DNA from: Angelakisella massiliensis
GTDB taxonomy: Bacteria; Bacillota; Clostridia; Oscillospirales; Ruminococcaceae
Reading direction: 5' to 3'
DNA: 64,000 nucleotides
NCBI RefSeq assembly: GCF_900104675.1
Contig: NZ_LT629945.1
Coordinates: 1,478,756-1,542,755, forward strand
The position numbers and the translations under genes are program-made. The first letter of the stretch is position 1; every line of letters begins with the position of its first letter. Shown one piece after another: positions 19,314 to 27,896 of the stretch. The notes below the pieces were generated by a model, which was not told the origin of the DNA, did no database searches, and saw only the letters and a list, made by a program, of their open reading frames with translations.

Positions 19314-19718
19314 AAACAAAAAGAAAGATGCCTTTTTATGGCCAGAACGGTCAGCGAAATGATGGCCTTTATTTTGTCATGACCAGCAGTTCATGGACGC
19401 TTATCGTGTTGGCTTATCAAATGAAAAATCCCCTCACTGGACAAAGCGCAGCACACCGCGCAAGATACGAAACAGACATGGTGGGCAGTTCTGTCACAGC
19501 GGTCCATTTTTTGTCTTTCAGGTGCTTGCAAAGCTTTGCTGGCCTTTCAAAGGGGGGATATTGTTTCCTTGTCGTGCCGTTTTGCAGCAAACAGGAACGC
19601 TTCGTTTATTGTCTTTCCCAAAACAGCATGAGGTGCAGATGGATTTTACCGCTGCTGAATCCTTTTCCGGCAGCAGGCTGCTATTTTTCATTGGAAAATG
19701 GTAAGAGGAGGATATACC
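19314..19718 (+). other. Long leader between promoter and degV, content unknown
   Basis: About 400 bases lie between the promoter and the degV start codon. An open frame at 19328-19750 runs through it and into degV, but it has no ribosome binding site and no recognisable protein character. I regard the stretch as an untranslated leader or an unidentified small RNA. I do not recognise a riboswitch class. Confidence 0.35.
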
Positions 19719-20600
19719 ATGGCCGACAGAGAATATGTTTTAACCACTGACAACACCACTGATTTTCCCGAAAGCTTTTTGGAGGAGTGTGGAATAGAGT
19801 TTATCTCCCTCAGCTATGTGATTGATGGTGTGATTTACGACGGCGTCAAGCGGAAGCTGGGAAATAAAGAATTTTATGACCGCATCCGCGGCGGAGCCAT
19901 GCCGGTAACCCAGCAGGCAAACCCTGAAGCCAGCAAAGCTTTTTTTGAGCGCTTTTTGAAAGAGGGGAAGGACATCCTTCACATCGCTTTCAGTTCCGGC
20001 CTCAGCGGCACTTATCAGAGTGCTCACCTGGCGCAGATGGAGCTGGCGGAAGAGTATCCGGACCGGAAGATCATTGTGATCGACAGCCTTTGCGCCTCCA
20101 TGGGAGAAGGACTGCTGGTGTATGAAGCATGGCGGCGGAAAAATGAGGGTATGGATCTGGAGACCCTGGCAAAATGGGTGGAGGACCACAAGCTGCTGCT
20201 GTTCCATGATGTGGTAGCGGACGATTTGTTCCACCTCCAGCGGGGCGGCCGTGTAAGCAAAACAGCGGCCATTATGGGCACTGCGCTGGGAATCAAGCCG
20301 ATGATTTATGTCAACGATGAAGGCAAGCTGATCCCTTATGGCAAGGTGCGGGGTAAGAAGGCTGCTTTCAACGCTATGGTGGAGCGTCTGGCCAAGACCA
20401 TTGACACTTCTGTTTCCAACGAGGTTTTCATCAGCCACAGCGATTGCCTGGAGGAAGCCCAGGCGCTGGAGGAGATGATCCGTCAAAAAGCCGGTATCCA
20501 TAACTTTAAAATCAGCTATATCGGTTCGGTAATCGGCACCCATACCGGTGTTGGTACAGTGGCACTGTTCTATTTTGCTTCCGGACGCACTCCCAAATAA
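19719..20600 (+). CDS. DegV family fatty-acid-binding protein
   Basis: Cytosolic DegV-family protein of 293 residues. Members bind a fatty acid in a cleft between two alpha/beta domains, and some act as FakB partners of the FakA fatty-acid kinase. Family motifs are seen: TTDNTTDFP near residue 10, SSGLSGTYQSA near residue 95, DSLCASMGEGLLV near residue 123, LFHLQRGGRVS near residue 170 and a HTGVGTVALFY end. The start at 19719 follows GGAGGATATACC. The neighbouring plsC gene on the other strand also handles acyl groups, which fits a lipid role; no fakA is seen here. Confidence 0.88.
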   Translation: MADREYVLTTDNTTDFPESFLEECGIEFISLSYVIDGVIYDGVKRKLGNKEFYDRIRGGAMPVTQQANPEASKAFFERFLKEGKDILHIAFSSGLSGTYQSAHLAQMELAEEYPDRKIIVIDSLCASMGEGLLVYEAWRRKNEGMDLETLAKWVEDHKLLLFHDVVADDLFHLQRGGRVSKTAAIMGTALGIKPMIYVNDEGKLIPYGKVRGKKAAFNAMVERLAKTIDTSVSNEVFISHSDCLEEAQALEEMIRQKAGIHNFKISYIGSVIGTHTGVGTVALFYFASGRTPK

Positions 20601-20618
20601 GTTCAGACGCACATGAAA

Positions 20619-20672
20619 AAGCCCCGGCGCTTTAGCGGTATAATAACAATGCCGCTTGGAGCGCCGGGGCTT
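20619..20672. terminator. Bidirectional terminator between degV and plsC
   Basis: AAGCCCCGGCGCT (20619-20631) pairs perfectly with 20660-20672. An inner stem, AGCGG/CCGCT, extends the hairpin. On the minus strand it is followed by TTTTTC, so it serves plsC best. Confidence 0.8.
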
Positions 20673-20682
20673 GCTGTTGATT

Positions 20683-21411
20683 TTAAACTGTCTGCAAACG
20701 ATTTTTTGCCTGTACCACCTGTTCCCGCACAATATCTCCGATTTTTTTGCCTTCCTCCGGGGTCAGATGGTCCGTATATACCGGCGGCAGGATTTGAACC
20801 GTGACATCAGCGGGATGGATCAGCATATGATTGGCTTCCATCGCTTTGTAAGTACCTTCAATGACCACAGGAACAATGGGCGCTTTGTTTTTCAGCGCCA
20901 CGCGGAAACCGCCGCTTTTAAATTCTCCCACTTCTCCGCCCCGGCTCCGGGTTCCCTCGGGAAAGATAATAAAGGAATGTTTTTTCTCCTTCAAGGCTTT
21001 GACAGCGTCGTTGAGGGCGGAAACAGCCTGTCTGGGATTGTCACGGTCAATAAAAACACAACCCAACAGCTCCATCCATTGCCGAATGAAAGGGATTTTA
21101 CGGATGCTTTCCTTGGACACCAGGGGATGAGGCTTATCCAGGGCGGTAAGAAGAACAGGAATATCAAAATACCCCTGATGATTGCTGACAAAAATCACCG
21201 GCTGATCGGGGATGTTTTCCAGGCCCTCCACATGAACTTTTACACCCGCCAGTTTCATCAGGGAGTTGGCCCAGGTGGGTACCTTTTGCTCCAGCAGCCG
21301 GTCCAGCGCCTCCTGATCGCCATCAGCCTTCAGCCGCTGGGCCTTTTTCATGGTAGGCAGGAGCAGCAGCAGATAAAGCCAAAAATAGATAAACCAGATG
21401 ATTGTTCGCAT
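20683..21411 (-). CDS. plsC: 1-acyl-sn-glycerol-3-phosphate acyltransferase (PlsC family)
   Basis: Membrane-associated acyltransferase of about 242 residues that makes phosphatidic acid from lysophosphatidic acid. A hydrophobic N-terminal segment (residues 2-22) anchors it. The catalytic HX4D motif is NHQGYFD near residue 75, and the second conserved block is FPEGTRSRGG near residue 145. The start ATG at 21411 is preceded by AAGGGGTG; an upstream in-frame extension to 21474 has no such site. It converges with degV on a shared terminator. Confidence 0.88.
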   Translation of the reverse strand: MRTIIWFIYFWLYLLLLLPTMKKAQRLKADGDQEALDRLLEQKVPTWANSLMKLAGVKVHVEGLENIPDQPVIFVSNHQGYFDIPVLLTALDKPHPLVSKESIRKIPFIRQWMELLGCVFIDRDNPRQAVSALNDAVKALKEKKHSFIIFPEGTRSRGGEVGEFKSGGFRVALKNKAPIVPVVIEGTYKAMEANHMLIHPADVTVQILPPVYTDHLTPEEGKKIGDIVREQVVQAKNRLQTV

Positions 21412-21701
21412 ATGGACACCCCTTGCAGTGATAATAAAACGACAGTTTTGCAAATAATTGTCGAAAATGATCAAAAAATGAAGGCTGTTTTTCTATGATA
21501 CTACCATTTTTACTATATTTCAAGGGGGAGGGTTGAATGCTTCTTCCATCTATGGCAGGCTGCGGACCCGCAGAAAAATCAAAACAAAAGAATAACGGGC
21601 AGTAGGATACGGCAGCTGCCAGTTTCAGATATTTCCATGGGGAGAAGAAAATTTTTATTGATCTGCTGATGACTGAAAACGAAAGGATTTTCTAAAACAG
21701 A

Positions 21702-21756
21702 AAGGCGCCCCACCTGTTTTCAGTATCACTACCTTTAACAAATGGGGGGCAGCCTT
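21702..21756 (-). terminator. Possible terminator of the beta-CASP ribonuclease gene
   Basis: AAGGC..CCCC (21702-21711) pairs with GGGG..GCCTT (21743-21756) with a small internal bulge. On the minus strand a loose T-rich stretch follows. The rest of 21475-21822 holds no recognised gene. Confidence 0.4.
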
Positions 21757-21822
21757 AAAAAGGGCCTGCGGCTTCTTTATTTTCCGTTTTCCAGAACTGC
21801 CCAATCATGAAACGATGAACGG

Positions 21823-23418
21823 TCAATCGTCCCATTTATCGCACAGAGCGTTGATTTGATCCGCAAATTTCGCCATATCCTTATTGGTGCGGACTTCATA
21901 CCGGGCCACAATGGACAACAGCCGCTGGGCCGCTGCCTGAAGCCGTCCAAATACAGTATTGGTCTTTTTCTTCCGTTCGGCTCTGGGCACCTGAGCGATA
22001 CCGGGATCCAGCAGGCGGTTGGCCAACAGATCATAGCGGGCGGTATAGTTGGGAGCCATGGCGTCCAGCCCCTGCTGCTGGAGAAGTTTGGTAAATCCGT
22101 CGCAAACGGTTTGCTCTCCGTGGACGACAAAGACCTTGGTGGGAGCTGGCGAGAAGGAACCTACCCAGCGCAGCAGCCCTCTTTGGTCGGCGTGCCCGCT
22201 GATGCTGTCCATCTTGGTGATTTCCGCCCGGACGTCGATTTCCTCTCCGAAGAGCTTGACAGAGCGGGCGCCCTCCAGCAAAGAACGGCCCAGCGTACCG
22301 GCTCCCTGGTAGCCTACAAAGAGGATCGTGCACTCTTTTCGCCACAAATTGTGCTTCAGATGGTGTTTGATCCGGCCGGCTTCGCACATGCCGCTGGCTG
22401 AGATGATGACTTTGCAGTCCTCGTTGAAATTGATGGCCTTGGATTCATCACTGGTGACCGAAACCTTCAGCCCCGGGAAGCTGATGGGATTGATGCCGCT
22501 GCGTACCAGCTCCATCGCTTCCTTGTCGTAGTAGCCTACCGTATTTTCATTAAAAATATGGGTAGCCTCCACCGCCAGCGGACTATCCACATACACATCG
22601 AAATTGTCATGACCGGTGACCATATGATCGGTTTTGATTTTCCGGATGAAGTACAGCAGTTCCTGGGTACGGCCCACCGCAAAGGAGGGAATGACCACGT
22701 TGCCCCCCCGGTCAAAGGTGCGCTGGATGACCTGGGCCAGGTTGGCTGCATAATCCGGTGTTTGATCGCTGTGATTCCGGTCACCGTATGTAGATTCCAT
22801 CACCACATAATCAGCGTCGGTCATATACTGGGGATCTTCGATCAAAGGTTGGTTGAGGTTGCCGATATCGCCGGAAAAAACAATGGTTTTACTTTGTCCG
22901 AATTCGGTGACCTTTACCTCAATGCTGGCGGAGCCCAACAAGTGTCCCACATCTACAAAACGGACGGTAATACCCTCGCACAGCTCCACCGGTTCGTTGT
23001 AATTGCAGGGAACAAATTGGGCCATAATGCCCTCAGCGTCATCAATGGTATACAGCGGTTCCACCGGCAGGCGTCCGGCACGTTTGCCTTTACGGTTTTT
23101 CCATTCGGCTTCAAATTCCTGAATGTGAGCGGAATCCCGAAGCATAATGCCGCACAAATCGGTGGTGGCGCCGGTGGCGTATACAGGACCGTGATAGCCG
23201 TATTTATAAAGCAGCGGCAGACGGCCGGAATGGTCGATATGGGCGTGGGTCAGCAAGACATAATCCACATCTCCCGGTACAAGGGGAATGGTTTGATTGT
23301 CATATTCATCAGGCCCCTGCTGCATACCGCAGTCTACCAGAATTTTTTTGCCCAGTGCCTCCAGGCAATGACAGCTGCCGGTAACTTCATGGTCCGCGCC
23401 GTAGAAAGACAGTATCAT
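21823..23418 (-). CDS. Beta-CASP metallo-beta-lactamase-fold ribonuclease
   Basis: Cytosolic RNA-processing nuclease of the YSH1/CPSF73-like group, 531 residues. The metallo-beta-lactamase metal site is HAHIDHSG near residue 58. FVDVGHLLGSASI near residue 157 and FSGDIG near residue 180 complete it. The beta-CASP insert spans roughly residues 210-400, with SFAVGRTQELLYF and ASGMCEAGRIKHHL. A SISGHADQ motif near residue 410 ends the nuclease core, and a C-terminal tail of about 90 residues carries no recognised domain. I start at ATG 23418, seven bases after GGGAGG. The natural RNA targets are unknown. Confidence 0.88.
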   Translation of the reverse strand: MILSFYGADHEVTGSCHCLEALGKKILVDCGMQQGPDEYDNQTIPLVPGDVDYVLLTHAHIDHSGRLPLLYKYGYHGPVYATGATTDLCGIMLRDSAHIQEFEAEWKNRKGKRAGRLPVEPLYTIDDAEGIMAQFVPCNYNEPVELCEGITVRFVDVGHLLGSASIEVKVTEFGQSKTIVFSGDIGNLNQPLIEDPQYMTDADYVVMESTYGDRNHSDQTPDYAANLAQVIQRTFDRGGNVVIPSFAVGRTQELLYFIRKIKTDHMVTGHDNFDVYVDSPLAVEATHIFNENTVGYYDKEAMELVRSGINPISFPGLKVSVTSDESKAINFNEDCKVIISASGMCEAGRIKHHLKHNLWRKECTILFVGYQGAGTLGRSLLEGARSVKLFGEEIDVRAEITKMDSISGHADQRGLLRWVGSFSPAPTKVFVVHGEQTVCDGFTKLLQQQGLDAMAPNYTARYDLLANRLLDPGIAQVPRAERKKKTNTVFGRLQAAAQRLLSIVARYEVRTNKDMAKFADQINALCDKWDD

Positions 23419-23607
23419 AGTCATTCCTCCCTATTTAAGAAAGATGATACAAAAGTTTTTTGTGCTTTATGCCTATATTTTATCATGCTTTGCTCCTCCC
23501 CGCAATGGACAAATATGAATAATGTGTATTAGTTTGACAGGAGAATTGTTAAAACGTCAAAAAAATCTGATTTTCTTCTTAAAAGATGCGGAAAAAGAAG
23601 AATTCTC

Positions 23608-23638
23608 TTGACCGATGACAGGCCAGTAATGCTATAAT
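23608..23638 (+). promoter_or_regulatory. Promoter of the FMN reductase gene
   Basis: TTGACC (23608-23613) and TATAAT (23633-23638) lie 19 bases apart. The long spacer is offset by an extended -10 (TGC before TATAAT). It is about 70 bases ahead of the start codon. Confidence 0.6.
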
Positions 23639-23710
23639 AAAATACAGAAAGCCCCGTCTGTTTTGGTGTGGTTTAAGACGGGAGCTGGTTTGTAAGGGAG
23701 GAAGGATGAA

Positions 23711-24250
23711 ATGGGCAAAAGAATTTTGGTCATTTCCGCTACCCCCAGAAAGGGCGGTAACTCGGAGCGGCTATGTGATCAGTTTATCAAAGGAGCCAGG
23801 GAATCGGGACATCAGGCGGAAAAGGTGACCCTCCGGGAGCGGCGCATTGGATATTGCATCGGCTGTGGAGCCTGCTATAATCAGAAAAGCCCCTGCATCC
23901 AGCGGGATGACGCACCGGGAATCGTGGAGAAAATGGTGGCGGCCGATGTGATCGTGCTGGCCACGCCAGTATATTTCTATTCCATATCCGGCCAGTTGAA
24001 AACACTTCTTGACCGCACCTGTGCCGGTTATACCAGAATATCCGATAAGGAGTTTTATTTTATTCTCACCGCCGCGGACAATGATCCTCATGCTTTGCAG
24101 CCGGCGGTGGAATGTCTGCGGGGATTTACTTCCTGCCTGCGCGGAGCAAAGGAATGCGGGATCCTGTATGGTACAGGCGTATGGCAGCTGGGGGATGTGG
24201 AAAAGACCGATCTGCTCAAGCAGGCGCAGCAGATGGGCCGCCAGGTGTAA
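23711..24250 (+). CDS. NADPH-dependent FMN reductase / flavodoxin-like protein
   Basis: Small cytosolic flavodoxin-fold protein of 179 residues. The FMN phosphate loop SATPRKGGNSERLC is at residues 9-22. LATPVYFYSISGQLKTLLDR near residue 80 is the usual second FMN-contact block. Between them, CIGCGACYNQKSPC holds four cysteines, as in iron-sulfur flavoprotein-like reductases of anaerobes, so a cluster or redox-active pair is possible. AGGGAGGAAGGATGAA precedes the ATG. It is monocistronic between its own promoter and a terminator at 24299. The substrate is unknown. Confidence 0.82.
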   Translation: MGKRILVISATPRKGGNSERLCDQFIKGARESGHQAEKVTLRERRIGYCIGCGACYNQKSPCIQRDDAPGIVEKMVAADVIVLATPVYFYSISGQLKTLLDRTCAGYTRISDKEFYFILTAADNDPHALQPAVECLRGFTSCLRGAKECGILYGTGVWQLGDVEKTDLLKQAQQMGRQV

Positions 24251-24298
24251 AAACTGATAAAAAAGATCGCTGTAAAACAAATTTCTGAAAAAAGTGAG

Positions 24299-24344
24299 CA
24301 AAACCGGCTGTATTCTGGGAAATTCCCTTAAAAACAGCCGGTTT
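24299..24344. terminator. Terminator after the FMN reductase gene
   Basis: AAAACCGGCTGT pairs with ACAGCCGGTTTT across a 22-base loop. A-runs and T-runs on the two sides make it usable in both directions. Confidence 0.8.
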
Positions 24345-24469
24345 TATATTGTTTGTCAATCTTTTTTGCGCAAACTGCTGCGGTCTTATTTTGTAACAGT
24401 ATCTCCGCCTGCGGAAAGCTTCATTAAAAGAAAAAAACAAGATATAAAACTGATTTTTTCAGCCGCTGC

Positions 24470-25318
24470 TCAGACAGCAGCCGTTTGGCCCAGCACCAGC
24501 TCTTCAATGATCCTGGCGGCTCCCTCCTCATTGCAGGAGGGAGCAATCAGATGGGCGGCGGCTTTGGCTGCGGGGGTGCCATTGGCCATGGCTACGCTGA
24601 CCCCGGCTGTCAAAAGCATTTCCAGGTCGTTGTCGTTATCGCCCAAAGCCATCACGCAGTCCATGGGGATGCCCAGCTGCTGTGCCAGCAGTGATATGGC
24701 AATCCCTTTGTTTGCCTTGGAGTCACCGATCTCCAGATTGGATGCGCCGGAGGAGACATGGCGAACCCCGGGCAGCTGATCCACCTTTGCCATGATTTCT
24801 TCCCGAAGAGGGCTTTCCAGCAGGGTAATATTGATTTTTTCCACCCCCACCTGATGCTCCAGCACATAATCTGCCAGATCCTCTATGCCGGGGGAAGGAT
24901 TTTTTTCAAACCATGCCAGATGATGCCGGGGAACGTAATAATCCCCCATATGTTCCGTGCAGTGACGGGAGATGAGGATTTTTCCTTCTACAAACAGCTC
25001 AGTAAACAGGTCGTATGGCCGAAGCAGTTCCAGAACGGCGGCAGTATCTTCCGGAGCCATCAGCACCTGATGAAAAAGCTCTCCGGTATTCAGATCGCAG
25101 GTGGCGGAACCGTTGGAATAAATCACATACCGGCAACTGGGCAGAGCCAGGACCTCCGGCGGGATGGTGGGCAAAACCCGGCCGGTACAGGGGACAAAGA
25201 TGCAGCCCCGCTGCGCGGCTTCCTCAATGGCATGGACAAAGCGGGGTGTGATTTGGGTGCTGCCGATGGGGAAAACGGTGCCGTCCAGATCACAGAAGAT
25301 CATTTTTATTTTTTTCAT
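24470..25318 (-). CDS. Cof-type HAD-IIB family phosphatase
   Basis: Cytosolic phosphatase of the haloacid dehalogenase superfamily, 282 residues. Motif I is FCDLDGTV (nucleophile Asp10, acid/base Asp12) and motif II is PCTGR near residue 45. The conserved Lys of motif III is in NKGIAI near residue 205, and motif IV is GDNDND near residue 230. The cap domain between motifs II and III is of the C2B type. Members dephosphorylate sugar phosphates or flavin precursors; the substrate here cannot be told. It is divergent from the glmS transcription unit. Confidence 0.88.
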   Translation of the reverse strand: MKKIKMIFCDLDGTVFPIGSTQITPRFVHAIEEAAQRGCIFVPCTGRVLPTIPPEVLALPSCRYVIYSNGSATCDLNTGELFHQVLMAPEDTAAVLELLRPYDLFTELFVEGKILISRHCTEHMGDYYVPRHHLAWFEKNPSPGIEDLADYVLEHQVGVEKINITLLESPLREEIMAKVDQLPGVRHVSSGASNLEIGDSKANKGIAISLLAQQLGIPMDCVMALGDNDNDLEMLLTAGVSVAMANGTPAAKAAAHLIAPSCNEEGAARIIEELVLGQTAAV

Positions 25319-25480
25319 GCGGGTATCCTCCTCAGATGGTTTTCCCCTTCATATTGTATTCGCTGTCATTATAGCATTACGGGCGGAAAATAGAAAGTCC
25401 GGCGAAAAATTCCGCACCACCTGCCTGAGAAAAGCATAGAATGGGAAAAAAGAGGCCGTTCATATTTTCCCTCTTTCTTT

Positions 25481-25509
25481 TTGAGCGAAATTATGGCATA
25501 CTGTAACAA
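25481..25509 (+). promoter_or_regulatory. Possible promoter of the glmS ribozyme-glmS transcript
   Basis: TTGAGC (25481-25486) and TAACAA (25504-25509) are 17 bases apart and sit about 40 bases before the ribozyme. The match is modest. Confidence 0.4.
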
Positions 25510-25550
25510 ACTGGCATAAGGGAGGTGAAAGTGGGTTTTCAAGCTTGATC

Positions 25551-25740
25551 AGCGCCAGTGCCCTTGCTTTGTATGGAAGCAGGGGACGACGAGGCGGAGG
25601 GTGATCGAATATTCGGCGGGTGCCCTCCCGTTGGTTCCACAGCGCAGGACGGGGCAAAAAGCAGAGGTAACTGTGCAGAACAAATTCCCGTTCATGGAAC
25701 ACTGAAATCGCTTCGGGTCCGCTCAGCCCGGAGGTTCAGA
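25551..25740 (+). ncRNA. glmS ribozyme
   Basis: Self-cleaving riboswitch activated by glucosamine-6-phosphate, which lowers glmS mRNA when amino sugar is plentiful. The start AGCGCCAG at 25551 matches the cleavage-site consensus; cleavage is expected between A25551 and G25552. The conserved core GACGAGGcGGAGGGTGATCG, then ATATTCGGCGGGTGCCCTCC (25587-25626), has the diagnostic P2/P2.1 pseudoknot layout. The GGGGCAAAAAGC segment with AGAGGTAAC downstream fits P3/P4. The 3' boundary is approximate. The ribozyme lies about 150 bases ahead of the glmS start, as in other Firmicutes. Confidence 0.9.
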
Positions 25741-25888
25741 AGCCGCTGTACAGCAGCGGTCGTCAGACAGGGGAGCGCTGGATACTGGTCCGGTGTGGTT
25801 CATTGTTGTCCAGGAGATGCAATGGGCCTGTGCTCCCATCTGCTCCTCTGTAAAAAGACAGGGGACTGAAGGAAAGGAGCGTTTTTTT

Positions 25889-27706
25889 ATGTGCGGAATT
25901 GTGGGATATTCCGGCCTCAAGCCGGTACGGCAGGTATTGACTGATGGATTGGCCAGTCTGGAATACCGTGGGTATGATTCGGCAGGGGTCGCCTTATGGG
26001 AAAATGATGCTGTCACTGTGATCCGGCAGCAGGGCAGGCTGTCCAAACTGGTGGAGCGCCTGGGATTGATGCATGAGCAGAGCCGGTGCGGCATCGGCCA
26101 TACCAGATGGGCCACCCATGGCCAACCCAGCGAGGTCAACGCCCATCCCCATCGTCAGGGCCGGGTGACGCTGGTTCATAATGGTATTATTGAAAATTAT
26201 CTTCAGCTGCGGGAAGAGCTTGAGAAAAAGGGATATCACTTTCAAACCCAAACAGACACCGAGATCGCGGCGGCGCTGATTGACAGCTGCTATACCGGTT
26301 CTCCTTTGGAGGCTATCCGGAAAGCGTGCGCCGGGATGGAGGGGGCGTATGCTTTTGCCATCCTTTTTGACGGTCATCCCAACTGTGTTTATGGGGTTCG
26401 TCTGGGCAGTCCGTTGGTAGCCGCAGTGGATGAGACCGGCGCCTATCTGGCTTCCGATCTGGCGGCGATCCTTCCCTATACCGACCGGTATCTGCTGCCG
26501 GAGGAGGGGGAACTGCTGGCGCTGGAAAATGGCCGTCTCACCTGCTATGACAGTGATCTTCAGCCGATGGAACCGGTATGGAAACAGGCCCACTGGTCGG
26601 TAGAACAGGCCCAAAAGGAAGGCTATCGGTACTTCATGGAAAAGGAAATCCATGAGCAGCCTCAGGCGCTGCGGCGTACCATCTCCCCCCGGATCGAGGA
26701 CGGTCTGCCCACCTTCGGGGTGGACGGCTTGCCGGCGGGATTTTTCCAGAAGATCCGCAGACTGTATATTACCGCCTGCGGTACCGCCCTGTATTGCGGT
26801 ATGGTGGGCAAGGCGCTCATTGAGAAGATCGCCCGTCTGCCGGTGGAGGTGGAGGTTGCTTCAGAGTTTCGGTACCGGGATCCCATTCTGGAGCCGGACA
26901 GTGCCGCCGTCATCATTTCCCAATCCGGTGAAACTGCTGACAGTCTGGCGGCTTTGCGGCTGCTGAAGGCGAGAGGAATCCCTGTTATTGCCATTGTCAA
27001 TGTGGTGGGCTCCTCCATCGCCAGAGAGGCGGATTATTGCCTGTATACTTACGCCGGGCCGGAAATTGCTGTAGCCACCACCAAGGCCTATTCCGTTCAG
27101 GTGGCAATGATGTACCTGATCGCTATCCTGGCCGCCGGAGAGCGCCAGGTGGTGGATCAGGAGCAGCAGCGCCGTCTGATTGAGGGGCTGGAGGAAGCGG
27201 TGGAGCTGACTCCCAAAGTGCTGGCGATGAAGGAAGAGATACGCAGCTATGCACGGGGGCTGCGGGACACCGAGAGTATGTTCTATATCGGCCGGGGGCT
27301 GGACTATTCCCTTGCCCTGGAGGGGTCCCTGAAGCTCAAGGAGATATCTTATATTCATGCTGAAGCTTATGCGGCGGGGGAGCTGAAGCACGGCACACTG
27401 GCGCTGGTGACGCCCCATACCCCGGTAGTGGCTCTGGCCACCCAGCCGGAGCTGTTGTCCAAAACGGTGAGCAATATGCGGGAAGTGATGGCACGGGGAG
27501 GTCCGGTGCTGGCTTTGGTCACCGAGGACCTGGAGATTGATGCCGGAGCCTGTGATCAGCGCATCACCATTCCCGGCAAGGGCGGTATTTTTGCCCCGCT
27601 GCTGGTGGTCATCGTTTTGCAGATGATTGGCTTCTATGCTGCTGAGGAGCGGGGCTGTGATGTGGATAAACCCCGCAATCTGGCCAAATCCGTTACGGTG
27701 GAATAA
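25889..27706 (+). CDS. glmS: Glutamine:fructose-6-phosphate aminotransferase GlmS
   Basis: Cytosolic enzyme that makes glucosamine-6-phosphate from fructose-6-phosphate and glutamine, the entry to UDP-GlcNAc and so to peptidoglycan. The mature N terminus CGIVGYSG exposes Cys2, the glutaminase nucleophile. GYDSAGVAL and GIGHTRWATHG (residues 25-80) belong to the Ntn-type glutaminase domain. Two SIS sugar isomerase domains follow (ITACGTALYCGM near residue 295; FYIGRGLDYSLALEGSLKLKE near residue 470), and the end PRNLAKSVTVE is typical. Length 605 residues is normal. The ATG 25889 follows AAAGGAGC. Regulation by the upstream ribozyme is expected. Confidence 0.96.
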   Translation: MCGIVGYSGLKPVRQVLTDGLASLEYRGYDSAGVALWENDAVTVIRQQGRLSKLVERLGLMHEQSRCGIGHTRWATHGQPSEVNAHPHRQGRVTLVHNGIIENYLQLREELEKKGYHFQTQTDTEIAAALIDSCYTGSPLEAIRKACAGMEGAYAFAILFDGHPNCVYGVRLGSPLVAAVDETGAYLASDLAAILPYTDRYLLPEEGELLALENGRLTCYDSDLQPMEPVWKQAHWSVEQAQKEGYRYFMEKEIHEQPQALRRTISPRIEDGLPTFGVDGLPAGFFQKIRRLYITACGTALYCGMVGKALIEKIARLPVEVEVASEFRYRDPILEPDSAAVIISQSGETADSLAALRLLKARGIPVIAIVNVVGSSIAREADYCLYTYAGPEIAVATTKAYSVQVAMMYLIAILAAGERQVVDQEQQRRLIEGLEEAVELTPKVLAMKEEIRSYARGLRDTESMFYIGRGLDYSLALEGSLKLKEISYIHAEAYAAGELKHGTLALVTPHTPVVALATQPELLSKTVSNMREVMARGGPVLALVTEDLEIDAGACDQRITIPGKGGIFAPLLVVIVLQMIGFYAAEERGCDVDKPRNLAKSVTVE

Positions 27707-27855
27707 ATCGCCGGGATACGCCAAAAGGTCTGATATGTGTTTTCAGGCAGTGACGGCTGGCTGTTTCCCAATTGGCTTTTAAGCCTGTGTATGTTGTTTC
27801 CTGGACGTTTTTGGTGCTATGAAAGCGCCATATCATTTCAACAGTTACAAAGCCC

Positions 27856-27896
27856 AAGGGCCTTCCAGATCCATTGAGGAAATCTGGAAGGCCCTT
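27856..27896 (+). terminator. glmS terminator hairpin with its T-tail lost
   Basis: A perfect 15-bp stem: AAGGGCCTTCCAGAT (27856-27870) pairs with 27882-27896. The expected T-run is replaced by TGCTTATCCCG, which already belongs to the truncated surface-protein reading frame. The hairpin therefore appears to be the end of the original glmS unit, joined to foreign sequence exactly at its 3' edge. Confidence 0.75.

Noticed and set aside
19328-19750. 140-codon ORF upstream of degV
   Set aside because: No ribosome binding site, runs into degV in another frame, composition unlike a protein.
27874-27896. TTG start for the surface-protein frame
   Set aside because: It falls in the loop of the glmS terminator and has no ribosome binding site; the frame there is read by accident.
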